DNA from: Mytilus galloprovincialis
Lineage: Eukaryota; Mollusca; Bivalvia; Mytilida; Mytilidae
Assembly: GCF_965363235.1 (NCBI RefSeq)
Contig: NC_134847.1
Coordinates: forward strand, 47,123,305 to 47,187,304
Length of the DNA: 64,000 bases
Direction of reading: 5' to 3'
In this document: positions 46,681-57,998 of the stretch, piece by piece
Layout: every line of letters starts with the position of its first letter
How positions within the stretch are numbered: position 1 is the stretch's first letter
Position numbers and translations under genes: made by a program
Notes under the pieces: model-generated
What the model saw: only the letters and a program-made list of their open reading frames with translations
The model's database searches: none
Told to the model about the DNA's origin: nothing

Positions 46681-47096
46681 AGTCGTATGTAGACGAAACG
46701 CGCGTCTGACGTACTCAATTATAATCCTAGTACCTTTGATAACTATTTATACCACTTGGTCGATGCCACTGCTGGTGGACGTTTCGTCCCCGAGGAAATC
46801 AGTAACCCAGTAGTCAGCACTTCGGTGTTGACATGAATAACAATTATGTGGTCATTTTAATAAATTTCCTGTTTAAAAAAATTTGAATGTTTCGAAAAAC
46901 TAAGGATTTTATTATCCCAGGAATAGATTACCATAGCCGTATTTTGCACAACTTTTTGGAATTTTGGATCCTCAATGCTCTTCAACTTTGTACTTGTTTG
47001 GCTTTATAACTATTTTGATATGAGGGTCACTGATGAGTATTAGACGAAACGCGCGTCTGGCGTACTAAATTATAATCCTGGGACCTTCGATAACTA
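46681..47096 (+). mobile_element. Short element with about 65 bp direct terminal repeats
   Basis: AGACGAAACGCGCGTCTG, GCGTACTAAATTATAATCCT-type and TTGATAACTAT occur in the same order and orientation at both ends (46681-46747 and 47033-47096). The middle holds CCACTGCTGGTGGACGTTTC and CAGTAGTCAGCACTTCGGTG. The flanks read GTTTATG and TATGGTGAACC, so TATG is the likely 4 bp target duplication. Direct end repeats could mean an LTR-type miniature (TRIM-like) or another class; no coding region remains. Looks whole for a short element; class uncertain. Confidence 0.6.
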
Positions 47097-47651
47097 TTAT
47101 GGTGAACCACTAGTGGTAAGTCAAAGATATTTGGTATGCACTTGTGTTAGCATTGGCACATCTCATTACCATGGAGATTATTTGGCCCCGCTCACTCAGT
47201 TATGGTCTATTGACTTGAAACTTTTGCTAATCGGTATGCAGTTGTATAAGCATTGGCATATCTCATTTCCATGGAGATAATTTGGCCCCGCCTCCTCAGT
47301 CATGGTCTATTGACTTTGAAATGTTTGTATAGTTTTCATATATTAGTTTGTGATGAGGTCAGTTTATGGGAAACTACTAGTTGTAAGTTAAGAGTTAATG
47401 ATACTTGTATGCAGTTGCATAAACATTGGCATATCTCATTTCCAAGGAGATTATTTGGCGTGGCCCCTCAGTCATGTATATCAGTTTACATGTATACGTA
47501 TGTGTTTAGATTTGTTTAAAGGGGACTACTTATGATAAATCAATGGTATTTGGTTTGCAGTTGTGTTAGCATTGGCACATCTCCTTTCCATGGATATTGT
47601 TAACCATGTACTTTCAAGTCATGGTTCATTAGCTTTGAATATTTACAAATA

Positions 47652-48770
47652 AAGTTGAGAAAGGAAATGGGGAATGTGTCAAAGCGACAACAACCCGACC
47701 ATAGAGCAGACAACAGCCGAAGGCCACCAATGGGTCTTCAATGTAGCGAGAATTCCCGCACCCGTAGGTGTCCTTCAGCTGGCCCCTAAAAATATGTATA
47801 CTAGTACAGTGATAATGGACGTCATACTAAACTCAGAATTATACACAAGAAACTAAAATTAAAAATCATATAAGACTAACAAAGGCCAGAGGCTCCTGAC
47901 TTGGGACAGGCGCAAAATTGCGGCGGGGTTAAACATGTTTATGAGATCTCAACCCTCCCCTATACCTCTAGCCAATGTAGAAAAGTAAACGCATAACAAT
48001 ACGCACATTAAAATTCAGTTCAAGAGAAGTCCGAGTCCGATGTCAAAAGATGTAACAAAAGAAAATAAATAAAATGACAATAATACATAAATAACAACAG
48101 ACTACTAGCAGTTAAGGTGGCTCGGGACTATTCGACTGCGCATAATTTCACGCAAGAATTACAAAAGTATTTGTCGTAAATTTGATATATTTTTTTAAAA
48201 ACATTTTGATTGATTAAAAATGTTAAATCATTGTAGCTCATGTGACATATATAATATTTTCGTTATTATCCGTATTTGTAAAAGGGTCAAAATGACTTTA
48301 ACCCATTTTCACCATTTTCCCGCCAAAATTTGGGTTCTAAGGCAAAATAATTTTTTTCCCTCATCGGTGACCTATGATTTTTATTTGCTTAATCTTTAAA
48401 GCTATATTTCAGCTTTTTATATTACAGTTTTGGACCAAGTGTCATAGAACGTTTTTTGATATTCCGATAAAAATATGTCAAAACCTCTATTTTCCCTATC
48501 ATTTCATTGAAAAATGCTCCCTTTTACATACCTGTTTAAAAGTAAAATTTTGAGCTTAAATGGTCCGTGACCCCCTATTTTTTTTCAACCTATTTGATTC
48601 ACTTTCTGTAAAAAATAAAATAACAAAAAATACGGCACTTCTGATAGAAACTTCGAATAGGCCCGAGCCACCTTAACTGACATTCTAGCTCCAGACCTCA
48701 ATTAAACTGATTGAAAGATTATGTCTTCATCATATGAATATCAGGCACAATCCCTCCCGTCTGTGATAAC
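47652..48770 (+). repeat. Dispersed GGAAATGGGGAATGTG family, long copy
   Basis: It begins GAAAGGAAATGGGGAATGTG and runs through CAACCCGACCATAGAGCAGA, GGGACAGGCGCAAAATTG and CCTCTAGCCAATGTAG to ACTACTAGCAGTTAA. It is then split by a TTAA element (48116-48672) and resumes at CTGACATTCTAGCTCCAGAC. Its class is unknown to me; I recall it as abundant in mussel sequence. Confidence 0.75.
48116..48672. mobile_element. TTAA-flanked MITE, GGTGGCTCGGG ends
   Basis: TTAA at 48112-48115 and 48673-48676 flanks 557 bp with termini GGTGGCTCGGGACTATTCGA and, at the right in reverse complement, GGTGGCTCGGGCCTATTCGA (one mismatch in 20). It sits inside the long dispersed repeat, whose halves join cleanly when it is removed. 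The interior has no transposase. Confidence 0.85.
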
Positions 48771-48814
48771 AGTTTATTTTAATTATTATCTTGTATATTA
48801 TTATAGATAGTGAT

Positions 48815-49015
48815 GACTGTAAATAAAGGCAACGATGGTATACCGCTGTTCGAAATTCATAAATCGATTGAGAGAAAAAAACCATCCGGGTAACAAACTA
48901 AAACTGAGGGAAACGCATCAAATATAAAAGGAGAACTACGACACAACAGAAACACAACATTAAAATGTAACACACACAGAAACGAACTATAACAATGGCC
49001 ATTTTCCTGAATTGC
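48815..49015 (+). repeat. Dispersed repeat (ACTGAGGGAAACGCATCAAA)
   Basis: It contains ATTCATAAATCGATTGAGAG, ACTGAGGGAAACGCATCAAA and ACGACACAACAGAAACACAA. I recall this string from many mussel sequences; there is only one copy here and no coding capacity. Confidence 0.5.
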
Positions 49016-49047
49016 CCTTTAAAATAAAGTTTTAATGTGTTATACTT

Positions 49048-49165
49048 CAATTAAATTAACAAAAATACCGTACTCCAAGGAAAGTTCAAAACAGTTACTT
49101 CTTTATCAAATGCCAAAGCAAAAGCTCAACCACATAAAATGAATGAAAAACAACTGTCATATGAA
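49048..49165 (+). repeat. Dispersed mussel repeat, partial
   Basis: A partial copy of the 24718-24965 family (CCGTACTCCAAGGAAAGTTC, then AACAACTGTCATATG). Confidence 0.6.
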
Positions 49166-49712
49166 CTAATTGTCATGGTTCAACGACTGCTTGAAAAAAA
49201 GTTCTATAGTTATTTTGACGAGTGAAATACTCACTTACTATAAGTAATAGGACACGTATATATTTAGTATATTTTAAAAATCCTTGAAAGATCTACATAT
49301 CTGACCTCGACCATATTTCATGATTCAGTGATCAAGGTTAGGTTTCCGTGGTTAAGTCTGCATCTCATATTCTGTAAACAATAGGTTCAATGTATTTGGT
49401 ATGTGGAATAATTGTGAGATGAAATGTCCCTGGCAGGTGTTATCTGAACTTGTCCTAACTTTCGTTGTCCATTGGTCATTACTAAAAGCAATAAGTCAAT
49501 TATGTTCGGTGTATGGAAGAACTGCACGGTGCTGATGTTGTCTTGCAGAGTTCATCTGACCTTGAAATCATATTTTTTTGTTTATTCATCAGTTTTTAAA
49601 TCGCTATATGGTCAGATACTATAAGCAATATGCTGACGTCATTTGGTGTATGGTATGAAATTCAAGCATAAGTAAAGCAGCCCAGACATTTTAGCGTATG
49701 CACACTTGTTAT
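49165..49712 (+). mobile_element. Pearl-like GACCTTGACCTC element, short copy
   Basis: About three or four worn units with CTGACCTTGAAATCAT, AAGCAATA(A/T)G and TTCGGTGTATGGAAGAAC. It ends AAGTAAAGCAGCCCAGACATTTTAGCG-like and GCACACTTGTTAT. It lies immediately downstream of the first GST gene, in the position matched by 57138-58920 relative to the second. Confidence 0.65.
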
Positions 49713-50001
49713 ATATTCAAAATGAGAAGAGATCCATAAAAAGGCAGCGGTGTATTAAAAAAAATCCAGAAAGTCTAGAATAATTTTTAATTTCCATTGG
49801 AGAAATACCCAAAACTTGAACCAATTACTCTGCTACTGATGTGTTAAACTTCATTTTCTTTCTCATACCATAACTAACTTCCTTTTGATACTACACAATG
49901 AGATATATTTTATTTGCAGGTTCGGGTCTATCCATTTAAAAAAAGGGGGGTTCAAACCCCTGGCAATGCCGAGGCTATGGCCAATAAGTCTTCATAATGA
50001 A

Positions 50002-50007
50002 TTTATT
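50002..50007 (-). terminator. Polyadenylation signal, first GST
   Basis: AATAAA on the minus strand, about 65 bp past the stop codon. The same signal is conserved at 59209-59214 behind the second GST. Confidence 0.65.
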
Positions 50008-50070
50008 TAAGAGCAAACATGAACATTACATGCAATAACTTGGTTATGGATCTCGTATGGATATAAATCT

Positions 50071-53000
50071 TCAGTATAGGACTTTTCTGACAGTGGCCAC
50101 ATACTCTTCTGTATTCCTCATTTTCCTGTGAGGTCCTTTTAAAAATGTGGATATTCTGTCTAATGCTTTCAGTTTCTGATAGTATTCCTAGAATGTAAAC
50201 ATCATATGTCACTACCTTGCTTAACCAGTATAACGTCATAAAGAACAGATTTCATTTAACGTTTTAAAAAGTCAATTTAGACCTTCATATAGTAAATACT
50301 GCTTGTAAATCAGCATCTTTGACTAATTGTATATCTTTCGGTTGAGTATTTGAGCTATTTTACCGCATGCTTAATCAAAATAAGTACCTTCAGTATCGGA
50401 TATGAATCCATTAATTCCATGCCAAGGAATTCTTCTACAGCCAACAGGCACTCAAGCAGTCCTAAATCAGCAATACTTATAGAATCCCCAACAAGGTACT
50501 TTGTGTTGCCAGTTTCCAAAATCTAAAATCATACAATAATGTAAAAAAAAAATGTTTGTTCTCAATAAAACTTACAAACAAAACCCCCCAAAATACCAGA
50601 CTGTATGACACTTGTACATTTTATTCTATCAAAGCAATTAGCGATCTGATGAATATCAGTGGCTATTTGACTTTTTTGTGTCATGATAAATCAAATTAGA
50701 ATGCAATACATTAAAAAAAAATATTCTTTTATAATATACATCATGTGTACATTGATATACTATAAAACATTTAACTTACCTTACCACTCGGAAATTTAAT
50801 CATAAAGCAGTTCTTGAAATCACATACAATATGTATATAGTAGTTGCCTTTGCTTTAGTTTTAAAGATTTTTTATGAAGGATCTATACATAAAGTATCAC
50901 CTACTTATATATGTCATGCCGAACTTTAAGAATTTTAAAGTCAGATTCGCATCTTTTCTTTTAACAATTGAATGGATAAATTATTTGCACACTGTAGAAC
51001 TAAAAACCGTGTTAACATAACGTATTCAATTATACATTACAATAAAATGCAATGTAAAACTCAATTAATTGATACATCCTCTACTGGAGAACTTGAAAGT
51101 TTTGTTTTTCAGTTTCCATTTCAAACACTGATATATATGACGATTTATAATATAATGAATATAATTACTTGGAAACGATTATACCTTTTCATATACAGGT
51201 AAATATTTTGGTACCATAACCTCTTTCGCTTTTTGCAGACATTCGTTTTCATCCGTGAAGACCATAGCTATAAAAACTGAATAAAAGTCTCTAGATCCTT
51301 CATAGTACATGTCTACTCTAAAATAAACAACGTATTAAACACATTAAGTACAATTAGGAATATGACAGTTGTGTTCCATGCACGCATGAATTTAATGTGT
51401 TTGAGCTTTTGAATTTGCCATTTGTTAAATGACTTTCAGTTTTGAATGTTCATATGAGTTCGGTATTTGAGTTATTTTATACTAAACAATACTTATAATA
51501 TGTACATGTATTTATTATAAACTTCTGGGAAATTAATCCCTATCTGACCAAGACCGAGACAACGTAAACATACGTTGTAGGGTTAAACAAATTTCACTAA
51601 GGATTGCAAAGTGCATTCATCGTCAATGCATGGCAATCCGTGTTTCTCTCGGATGCCATAACAACCTCTTGACAGTTTTAACTTACTTGACAGCCTCCTG
51701 ATCGTTTGAACCATACATGTTGTATTTCCTGGCTAGGTATCTAGCAATAGCTCCAGTCTGTACTAATTCTAAACCATCTATCTCCAGTAAAGGTACTTGA
51801 TTGTACAGTAATTTACCACCTGTAATTCGTTAAGTACAGCATTAATGTTTATAGAATGTCCGTCATTTTAATGATCATGGTGATTAAGATTATAGCATAA
51901 TGATCCATAATGTTGACTGCTGTACCCTAATTTGACAATTTCTGCCTATTATGTCTGTTTGTTTGGTTCACACATCGTTGTCAATATAATGGAATTGTAT
52001 GCGACTGTCAAAAGTGAGAAATTTAGCTAGCTATAAAACCAGGTTGAATCCACCTTTTTTAACATTAGAAAATGCTTGAACCAAGTCAGTACTATGACAG
52101 TTGTTATCCATTCGTATGATGTGTTTGAGCGTTTGATTTTGCCGTTTTGAATATTCCTCGAAGTTCATTATTTTTGTGATTATACTTTTTAGTCAGAAAA
52201 CCTTTTAACAAGATGGACAGCCTTGTGAATCACGCTCTTTTCTTGAACAAAAAAGTGTTAAAACATAATTATTTGAAATGATTAAAAACATACATATGTA
52301 AGAAACTTGAAATGAAAAATAGTGATATGGGATGTCCATGTTTCTGCTAAAAATCATTTCTTGTACCATTTTCTCAACATTTAGGCTAAAAAGACTGACT
52401 TGATTGATAATAAAATATGAAAATTTGATTACTAAAAAACTACTCATTGTAAATACACAATTTTTTCACAGATTTAAGTTTGATTAGAACATTTTATAAC
52501 TTCATTGCTATTAGCAACTTGTAACATATGTTTTGGAATTGATTCCAGACGAAAGAGATTTCAACTAAAACTATTGTTGTGAATCTATGTTGTACATTCA
52601 CAATTTGCAGCTGGTAATTAAAGAAACACTATAATTGAAACGTACGCTATCGAAACTAAGTGAATACTAATACTTACTCTTTTTCAACTCCTCCCACTGT
52701 TCTTTGGTAGTAAGATATTCCTCTGTGTACTGAAAATATAAATAGCAAAAAAAAAAGAATGTCAATGAAAAGTTACATGTAGTGGATGGGAGAAAGGCAT
52801 AAATGAACATGCTTTTTTCCACATGATTGAGAGAGCATAGCATGACATACCATAATGATCTGAATCGGGCAACAAAATATCGTCAACTTCTTGGTCTATA
52901 CTGGGAAACCCACGTCGGAAATATTTCCCTCAACACCGGATCTTAGAAATTAATTGTAATTTCTCCCGAGTAAATCAGTCTACGTTATGTGAGATGCATA

Positions 53001-54266
53001 AACCTGAATCATGTGACTGATGCATACACTGCACCGTAGAACACAGATTCTCTTAAGGGTTGTCCCATTGCTTGTTAAAAATTGCAATTTTTTTTATAAC
53101 TAACTGTTAGTATCTCATCAAAACTTTCTTATTTTGAGGACTAGAAGTCTTTCAGAATATTAAGCACTGCTTTTAGCTCTAGCAGGTTGACATGCTAAAG
53201 TATGAACTTTTATTTACACTGACTATTATCAAACAATTGGTTTGAAATAGTTCCCCCTCCCCACTGAGACATAAGTGTCTATTCAAACAGAGATTGAGAA
53301 CGAGATGGAAGAGGAACGTCATTTATGATATAGTGTTTCTGTTGCAACAAGGTATAAGTGACTCCGTAGTGCTTGAAGTACTGGGATTAAACACATCTAG
53401 GCCATACCGCTATAGTTGCCAAAAGACAGAAGGTACAACTGAATTTGGCGCAAATGCAAACAGAGAAGGTGACCATGTTTGTACAGGTGCCATAATCACA
53501 AACATTCTGTGGAATAAACAGGGATTATCCTGACATCTATCCATATTCTCCATTATTGTCTGTTGAATCGGGGAAATGACATCAATTCCAAGCTCCGGTG
53601 ACCTCTGCTCCTGACTCCTATAGTGCCCAGTTGATTGTTACTTTGTACAAAAAAATGTATTGAGTCATATCAGGTATGCCGTATATAATAGAGGGGAGTT
53701 ACGCTTTTGTATACGAGAGAAGTGTACGTAAGAAATGTAAGATTATGCCATTGTATAGTTGAGACTGCAGTTTATAGATGTTGTAAATTTGATAACTGTT
53801 ACTACTTTGGATTTTAAATGATACAGTATTAAACTTTAAATGTAATTTTAATTTATACAATAATGATAAAAACAACTGACATAAAAATAAATATAAAAGA
53901 GGGAAGATAGATACCAGTCAAACTCATAAATCGAAAATAAACTGACAACACCATAGCGTGACAGTATGTCATGTATATAAACGTTACATATTGCATCAAA
54001 TAATTCAAATCTTTAGTACATCAGAACGCTCTTTAAGAAATACCTGAGAGAATTATACAGAAATTATAACTGAAAATATGTTGTAGGACAAGTATTTAAT
54101 ACATGAAACAAATTTAAAAAAAACTATCTTTTGTTTCTTTGTTTCTTTTACAAATGTCGATATTTGAAGATTGTCTGTAACATACCTCTAACCCTACTCC
54201 GGCCAATATTATCCTGATAAGTTCTCCTCTACCTCTGCCATTAACATAAGTCAGTTTTGTAGCCAT
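50071..54266 (-). CDS. Glutathione S-transferase, alpha-like, complete
   Basis: A cytosolic enzyme joining glutathione to electrophiles. Six exons, all with AG/GT borders: 54266-54186, 52729-52678, 51819-51687, 51317-51185, 50522-50388, 50187-50071, coding for 216 residues (human alpha GSTs 222). The N-terminal thioredoxin-like domain has the catalytic-type Tyr7 (KLTYVNGRGRGE), Arg13, the cis-proline loop QVPLLEIDG (Pro54) and the QTGAIARYL motif (Gln65, Thr66) that binds glutathione. The helical C-terminal domain keeps DMYYEG, KYLVGDSISIADL (Asp152, folding motif) and a tail EEYVATVRKVLY. Exon phases match the second copy exactly. Introns contain pieces of the mussel repeat family (51345-51480, 52025-52195). 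I assign alpha-like class from the DMY-EG and tail motifs; mu or sigma are less likely. Confidence 0.95.
51345..52195 (-). repeat. Two reverse pieces of the mussel repeat in GST introns
   Basis: At 51345-51480 and 52025-52195 the reverse complement shows CATTCGTATGATGTGTTTGA-type and AGCTAGCTATAAAACCAGGT-type phrases of the 24718-24965 family. GST exon 3 lies between them. Confidence 0.6.
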
Positions 54267-54408
54267 TGTAATTATTGTAACTAGATTTTCGTAAATATGT
54301 AGTATCTTTCATGTGTCACACTAAATACAGACGAAATGTAAACACTTTATATCAGCACACTTATTTTTTCTAACCGGTACAGGTCAAAATTAATACACAT
54401 GCATTTAA

Positions 54409-55131
54409 GGTAGCACAATACAAAGATTTTTTTACTTCCAATCACTAACCTTTAAAATGCTGTAACTTTCTTATGTATGCATAGAAAATAATAAAAGAGG
54501 TATATATAGATAGATAAAAGATTACTCTTTTAAATGGTTGCAATATTTTTATTATGCAATCATTATGTAATCAATTATTATGTAATTAGTGGCAAAATAA
54601 GGGTATGTTCACTTGAATGAATTTAGCTCTATCATCTCTTTAACTATACAGAAAATTTTAACGGAATCTTAATCAACACATCATGGGCTTCAAAAGGGTG
54701 TCTCAGATTGTCTCTATGGTGTTCCATTCTCTCATAAATCTCTAATTAGTGTAAACATCCTAACCACATAAAAGAAGACAATGTTCAATTAGGTGTAAAA
54801 TTTGTTCTATTCATTCTATCTGAAATCTGAGACACCCTTTTGTAGATAATGGCCATAGGAATAACATATAATAAAATCATCCCTCTAGGGATACCTATGC
54901 AGAAGCTAATTTCATTTGAAAGTGGAAATTTGGTGAAAAATATTTTAGACACAGTTAACATTATAATTGGTTACATAATTGTTGCATAATACTAACATTG
55001 CATTTATTTGAAAGAGTGATCTGTTAGCTATCCAAAACTACCACTTTTATAAATTTTCAAGCATTATTAAGAAAGTTACAGCATTTTAAAACTTGGGAGT
55101 TGGAGTTATAAAATCTTTGTATTGTGCTACC
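54409..55131. mobile_element. TTAA-flanked palindromic MITE, GGTAGCACAATAC ends
   Basis: TTAA at 54405-54408 and 55132-55135 flanks 723 bp. The ends GGTAGCACAATACAAAGATT pair perfectly and pairing continues with gaps to about 64 bp (TTTAAAATGCTGTAACTTTC). Further in, GGGTGTCTCAGAT and ATCTGAGACACCC also pair, so most of the element is one long palindrome. It lies about 140 bp upstream of the first GST start codon, where promoter signals would be expected. Confidence 0.88.
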
Positions 55132-55135
55132 TTAA

Positions 55136-56376
55136 CAGGTGCATTTTTGATCGAATTTAAAGGCTTGTCACCTATGGCGTGTCAAACGTTGCAATACTTA
55201 CAAAAATAGAATATATGTGTCCATAATGTTAAATTATAGTTCTTACAAACGAATACATGTTCATAAAATCGAAATATATATTCAAAAAATCTAAATATGT
55301 GTACATATATTGAAGTGACTAATTAACAAAACTTCACATCATTTGTATTCAAGAATTGAATGCTTCTTTGTGTAACTTCATTGGGGTGTAAAAGCGTTGA
55401 CCGAAGTACATTTTGTTTCCGCGCTTCATTCTAAAAATGTGCGTACGGTCAACGCTTTTACAACCATATGAAGTTACAAAAAGAAGCATTCAATACTTAT
55501 AATTACATTTTTCAGCTATGATCATGAAAACACGAATTTTATTCTTTTTTTATTTAATTCACCAGTGCACTTTATTGTGGGACCACGTGTTATTATGAAT
55601 GATAAATTTTATTGAGTAATGCAATTGCTTAAGGAATAACACGTGATGTGCAGTTAGCCAATCAGAATTAAGTTTTATAACCAAACATACATCTAATGTA
55701 ATTATTGAAATATGAAATGCGAGTCATTTGTTTTGTATTGCAGTCTACACATACGAAGGAAAACATAGTTTCTGCATTGAACCTATCAGACATTGTCAGA
55801 GATGGAATATCAAAAAATAATTCTCCAAATTGGTAACAACCAATCATCAAACGAAATAAACGTTGAAGTATATTATAGTTTGCATTTTTATAGTGGAAAA
55901 TAATGACCTTTATACATAGATCATTATTTTACGCCTTATATCATAATTCATGGAAACTGGTATTGTCCGGGTTGATTCTTTGAAGGAGTAACCTGTCATT
56001 CTGAAAATTTTTTATCAAGATCTTAAGTAAAATATGTTGTAGCAAGTTAAATTTAAATCAAGCATAATCAAAAGTTTTGCATAAACAAAGTTTCATTAAA
56101 ATATTTAATGTTTTCTATTAGTTCAAAACCAAATCTTTATATCTATGGAAAAATTAAGTAAACGTTTTGATAATATCTAACACATCATTTTACAACATAA
56201 TCATAGTAATGAAGGAAATCTGATTATCCGAAATATCTAAGGATTATTGAATTTAATGTTTCCATTCTTAAGTATTGGTGTAAATTAAATGTATTGTATA
56301 CATGTATCATTTCTCGTAAAGATCCAGCGCCCTCGTTAGAAAAATCTTTGACTAATAATTTCTAGACGTTATATAT
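55136..56376. other. Intergenic DNA with a hairpin
   Basis: It contains a hairpin at 55356-55494: left arm ATTGAATGCTTCTTTGTGTA with GTGTAAAAGCGTTGACC, mirrored at the right, and an unpaired loop of about 45 bp. A weaker inverted pair of CACGTGTTATT is at 55585-55645. No gene seen. Confidence 0.6.
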
Positions 56377-56726
56377 ACAATGTTAGATCTGTAAATTTGA
56401 GGAAGTAAATATTTATTCTTCCCTGAACTGGTACCGAGATATCATGGCAACAAATCGCCTTGCACTTTGTCCGTCGCGCTTGACCACTCGACTACGTAGG
56501 CTCGACAAAAATCAAGCTTTCGGTGGCCAAGTGTTACCTTGTCATTTGTTTTATCTAGCGTCGACGTAACACAGTTCATGACAAATAAGGCATGATGATG
56601 GAATCTTACTGCTGAGTCGACTAGCACAAGGCGATTTGGTGCCACGATATATCAGTAGGACGGGTTTGAATCCCGCCTAGGGAAGAACAAAAATTTGCTT
56701 CCGAAAATTTACAGATCTAACATTGT
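56377..56726. mobile_element. Inverted pair of tRNA-derived SINE-like sequences
   Basis: The outer arms ACAATGTTAGATCTGTAAAT pair with the right end, followed by GGAAG and TTCTTCCCT segments. Inside, the minus strand shows an A-box-like TCGAGTGGTCAAGCGCG, and the plus strand a B-box-like GGGTTTGAATCCCGCC followed by CTAGGGAAGAAC. CAAATCGCCTTG is mirrored by CAAGGCGATTTG. It reads as two tRNA-headed units head to head. The open frame across it is not a gene. Confidence 0.65.
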
Positions 56727-57654
56727 CGAGATGGTACTTAGACGATTTAAATATACGAAATGTGTTTTCAGCCTTGTATCACCGTCACTGGTTACCCGAT
56801 GGATAAAATCTGTTGACGATTTGGCACTGGTTCAGACGTACTTACATAGAACGTTTAGATAGATATATAAATATTACATATGGTGTATCTTTTTACTATT
56901 TTCATTGTATATTACTATCACGTGTTTCAAATGTTATTTTACGTATCTATAGCCTTGTTTTTTTTTAAAGTTATATTGACGCTATGTTTCTATTATATGT
57001 ATATTGGTGGTCAATTTAATTTGAACAGGTCCATATAAAACATAATGACCTCGTCAAAAGTCTATAATTGATAAATATGAGTTACAATCCTTGCGGGGAA
57101 GAACAAAAAAATTACTTCCGCAAAATAGAAGTTTATATTGTTGTGCAGACGACATAACAGCTTTCCAACTTTTGATTACAGAAATCAAAAGTATCCACGA
57201 GCCTCACTGCATTTGGCCATAACACCTCAAATAATCTCATCATCTTTTTCTGTAAATAATCTACATGTTAGAATGTTAAGCCTAAACTATTTGTATAAGG
57301 CGTTTTTATTTTTTTCAGAAGGTAGAAGACTTGAATGGATACTTCATATCTTTTATGCAATACCTTATGAATCAGTTTCTGTCAACAATATGTCCAATGT
57401 ACTTTCATTGTTTAGCGACTACAGATAAAAAAAACAAGTTTTTTTTGTCATGTGAAATTCTCACTTGTAATGTGTACTAGGATAATTATATTTTGTAAAT
57501 GTGTTCCTTGCAACGTCCACATATCCGTCAGACAAAGTTCAATTGACCTCAAGCTCATTTCATAGACCAGTGATCAAGGTTCAAGTTACGTGATTTTGTC
57601 CGTTTCTCAGATACCATAAGCAGTAGATCAACTAAATTTGGTGTATGTAATGAT

Positions 57655-57998
57655 TGGGATGGGTAGTTTAGTTTCAACATATTTATTTAATGGATTGGGA
57701 AACAAGTTTTGCAACTTATATTAATCCCTTTCCACTTTGCGGGTGCGAGTCGTGTTGCCTTGTGGCGGCATAAGCCTGCTCTTTTTCAAAATCTACAAGG
57801 GTGTCTTTAACGTGCAAGAGCTCTTGACACGGGTCAGCCATTTACCGCCCCCTTCTGACGGACTATCATCGTTCCCTCAAGACAATACTCGCAAATGGTG
57901 TCAAGGGAGAGCCGAAAATTCAGTCCCTGAAATTTTCATCCCAGACGGGAATCGAACCAGAAACCTTTGTGTTAGTAGTCCAATGGGTACATGGCAGT
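57655..57998 (-). mobile_element. tRNA-derived SINE, reverse orientation
   Basis: On the minus strand, TGGTTCGATTCCCGTCTGGG is a B-box region. It is followed by a body with GACACCCTTGTAGATTTTGA and GCACCCGCAAAGTGGAAAGG and a tail TCCATTAAATAAATATG. I recall this body from a mollusc SINE. It is inserted in the pearl-like element. Confidence 0.65.

Larger units (their letters stand above)
46246..47651 (+). mobile_element. Pearl-like GTTTGTGATAAGGTC element, interrupted twice
   Basis: The pieces 46246-46322, 46656-46680 and 47097-47651 together follow the order of the element at 43190-44195. They run from a TTTTGTCTCGCTTGACGC start and GGCAACGTCAACAATGTATT, through TTTGTGAAAAGGTCTAGTTT, to units with CATCTCATTTCCATGGAGAT. 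It is interrupted by a reverse repeat (46323-46655) and by an element with direct end repeats (46681-47096). Confidence 0.65.

Noticed and set aside
46681-47096. Firm call of an LTR retrotransposon
   Set aside because: The end repeats are very short, do not clearly begin TG and end CA, and no coding remnant is present; kept as class-uncertain.
53294-53533. 79-codon ORF inside the first intron of the complete GST, opposite strand
   Set aside because: No family resemblance and no exon borders; the length is unremarkable for a patch with fewer stops.
56442-56645. 67-codon minus-strand ORF
   Set aside because: It runs across the inverted tRNA-like pair and is explained by it.
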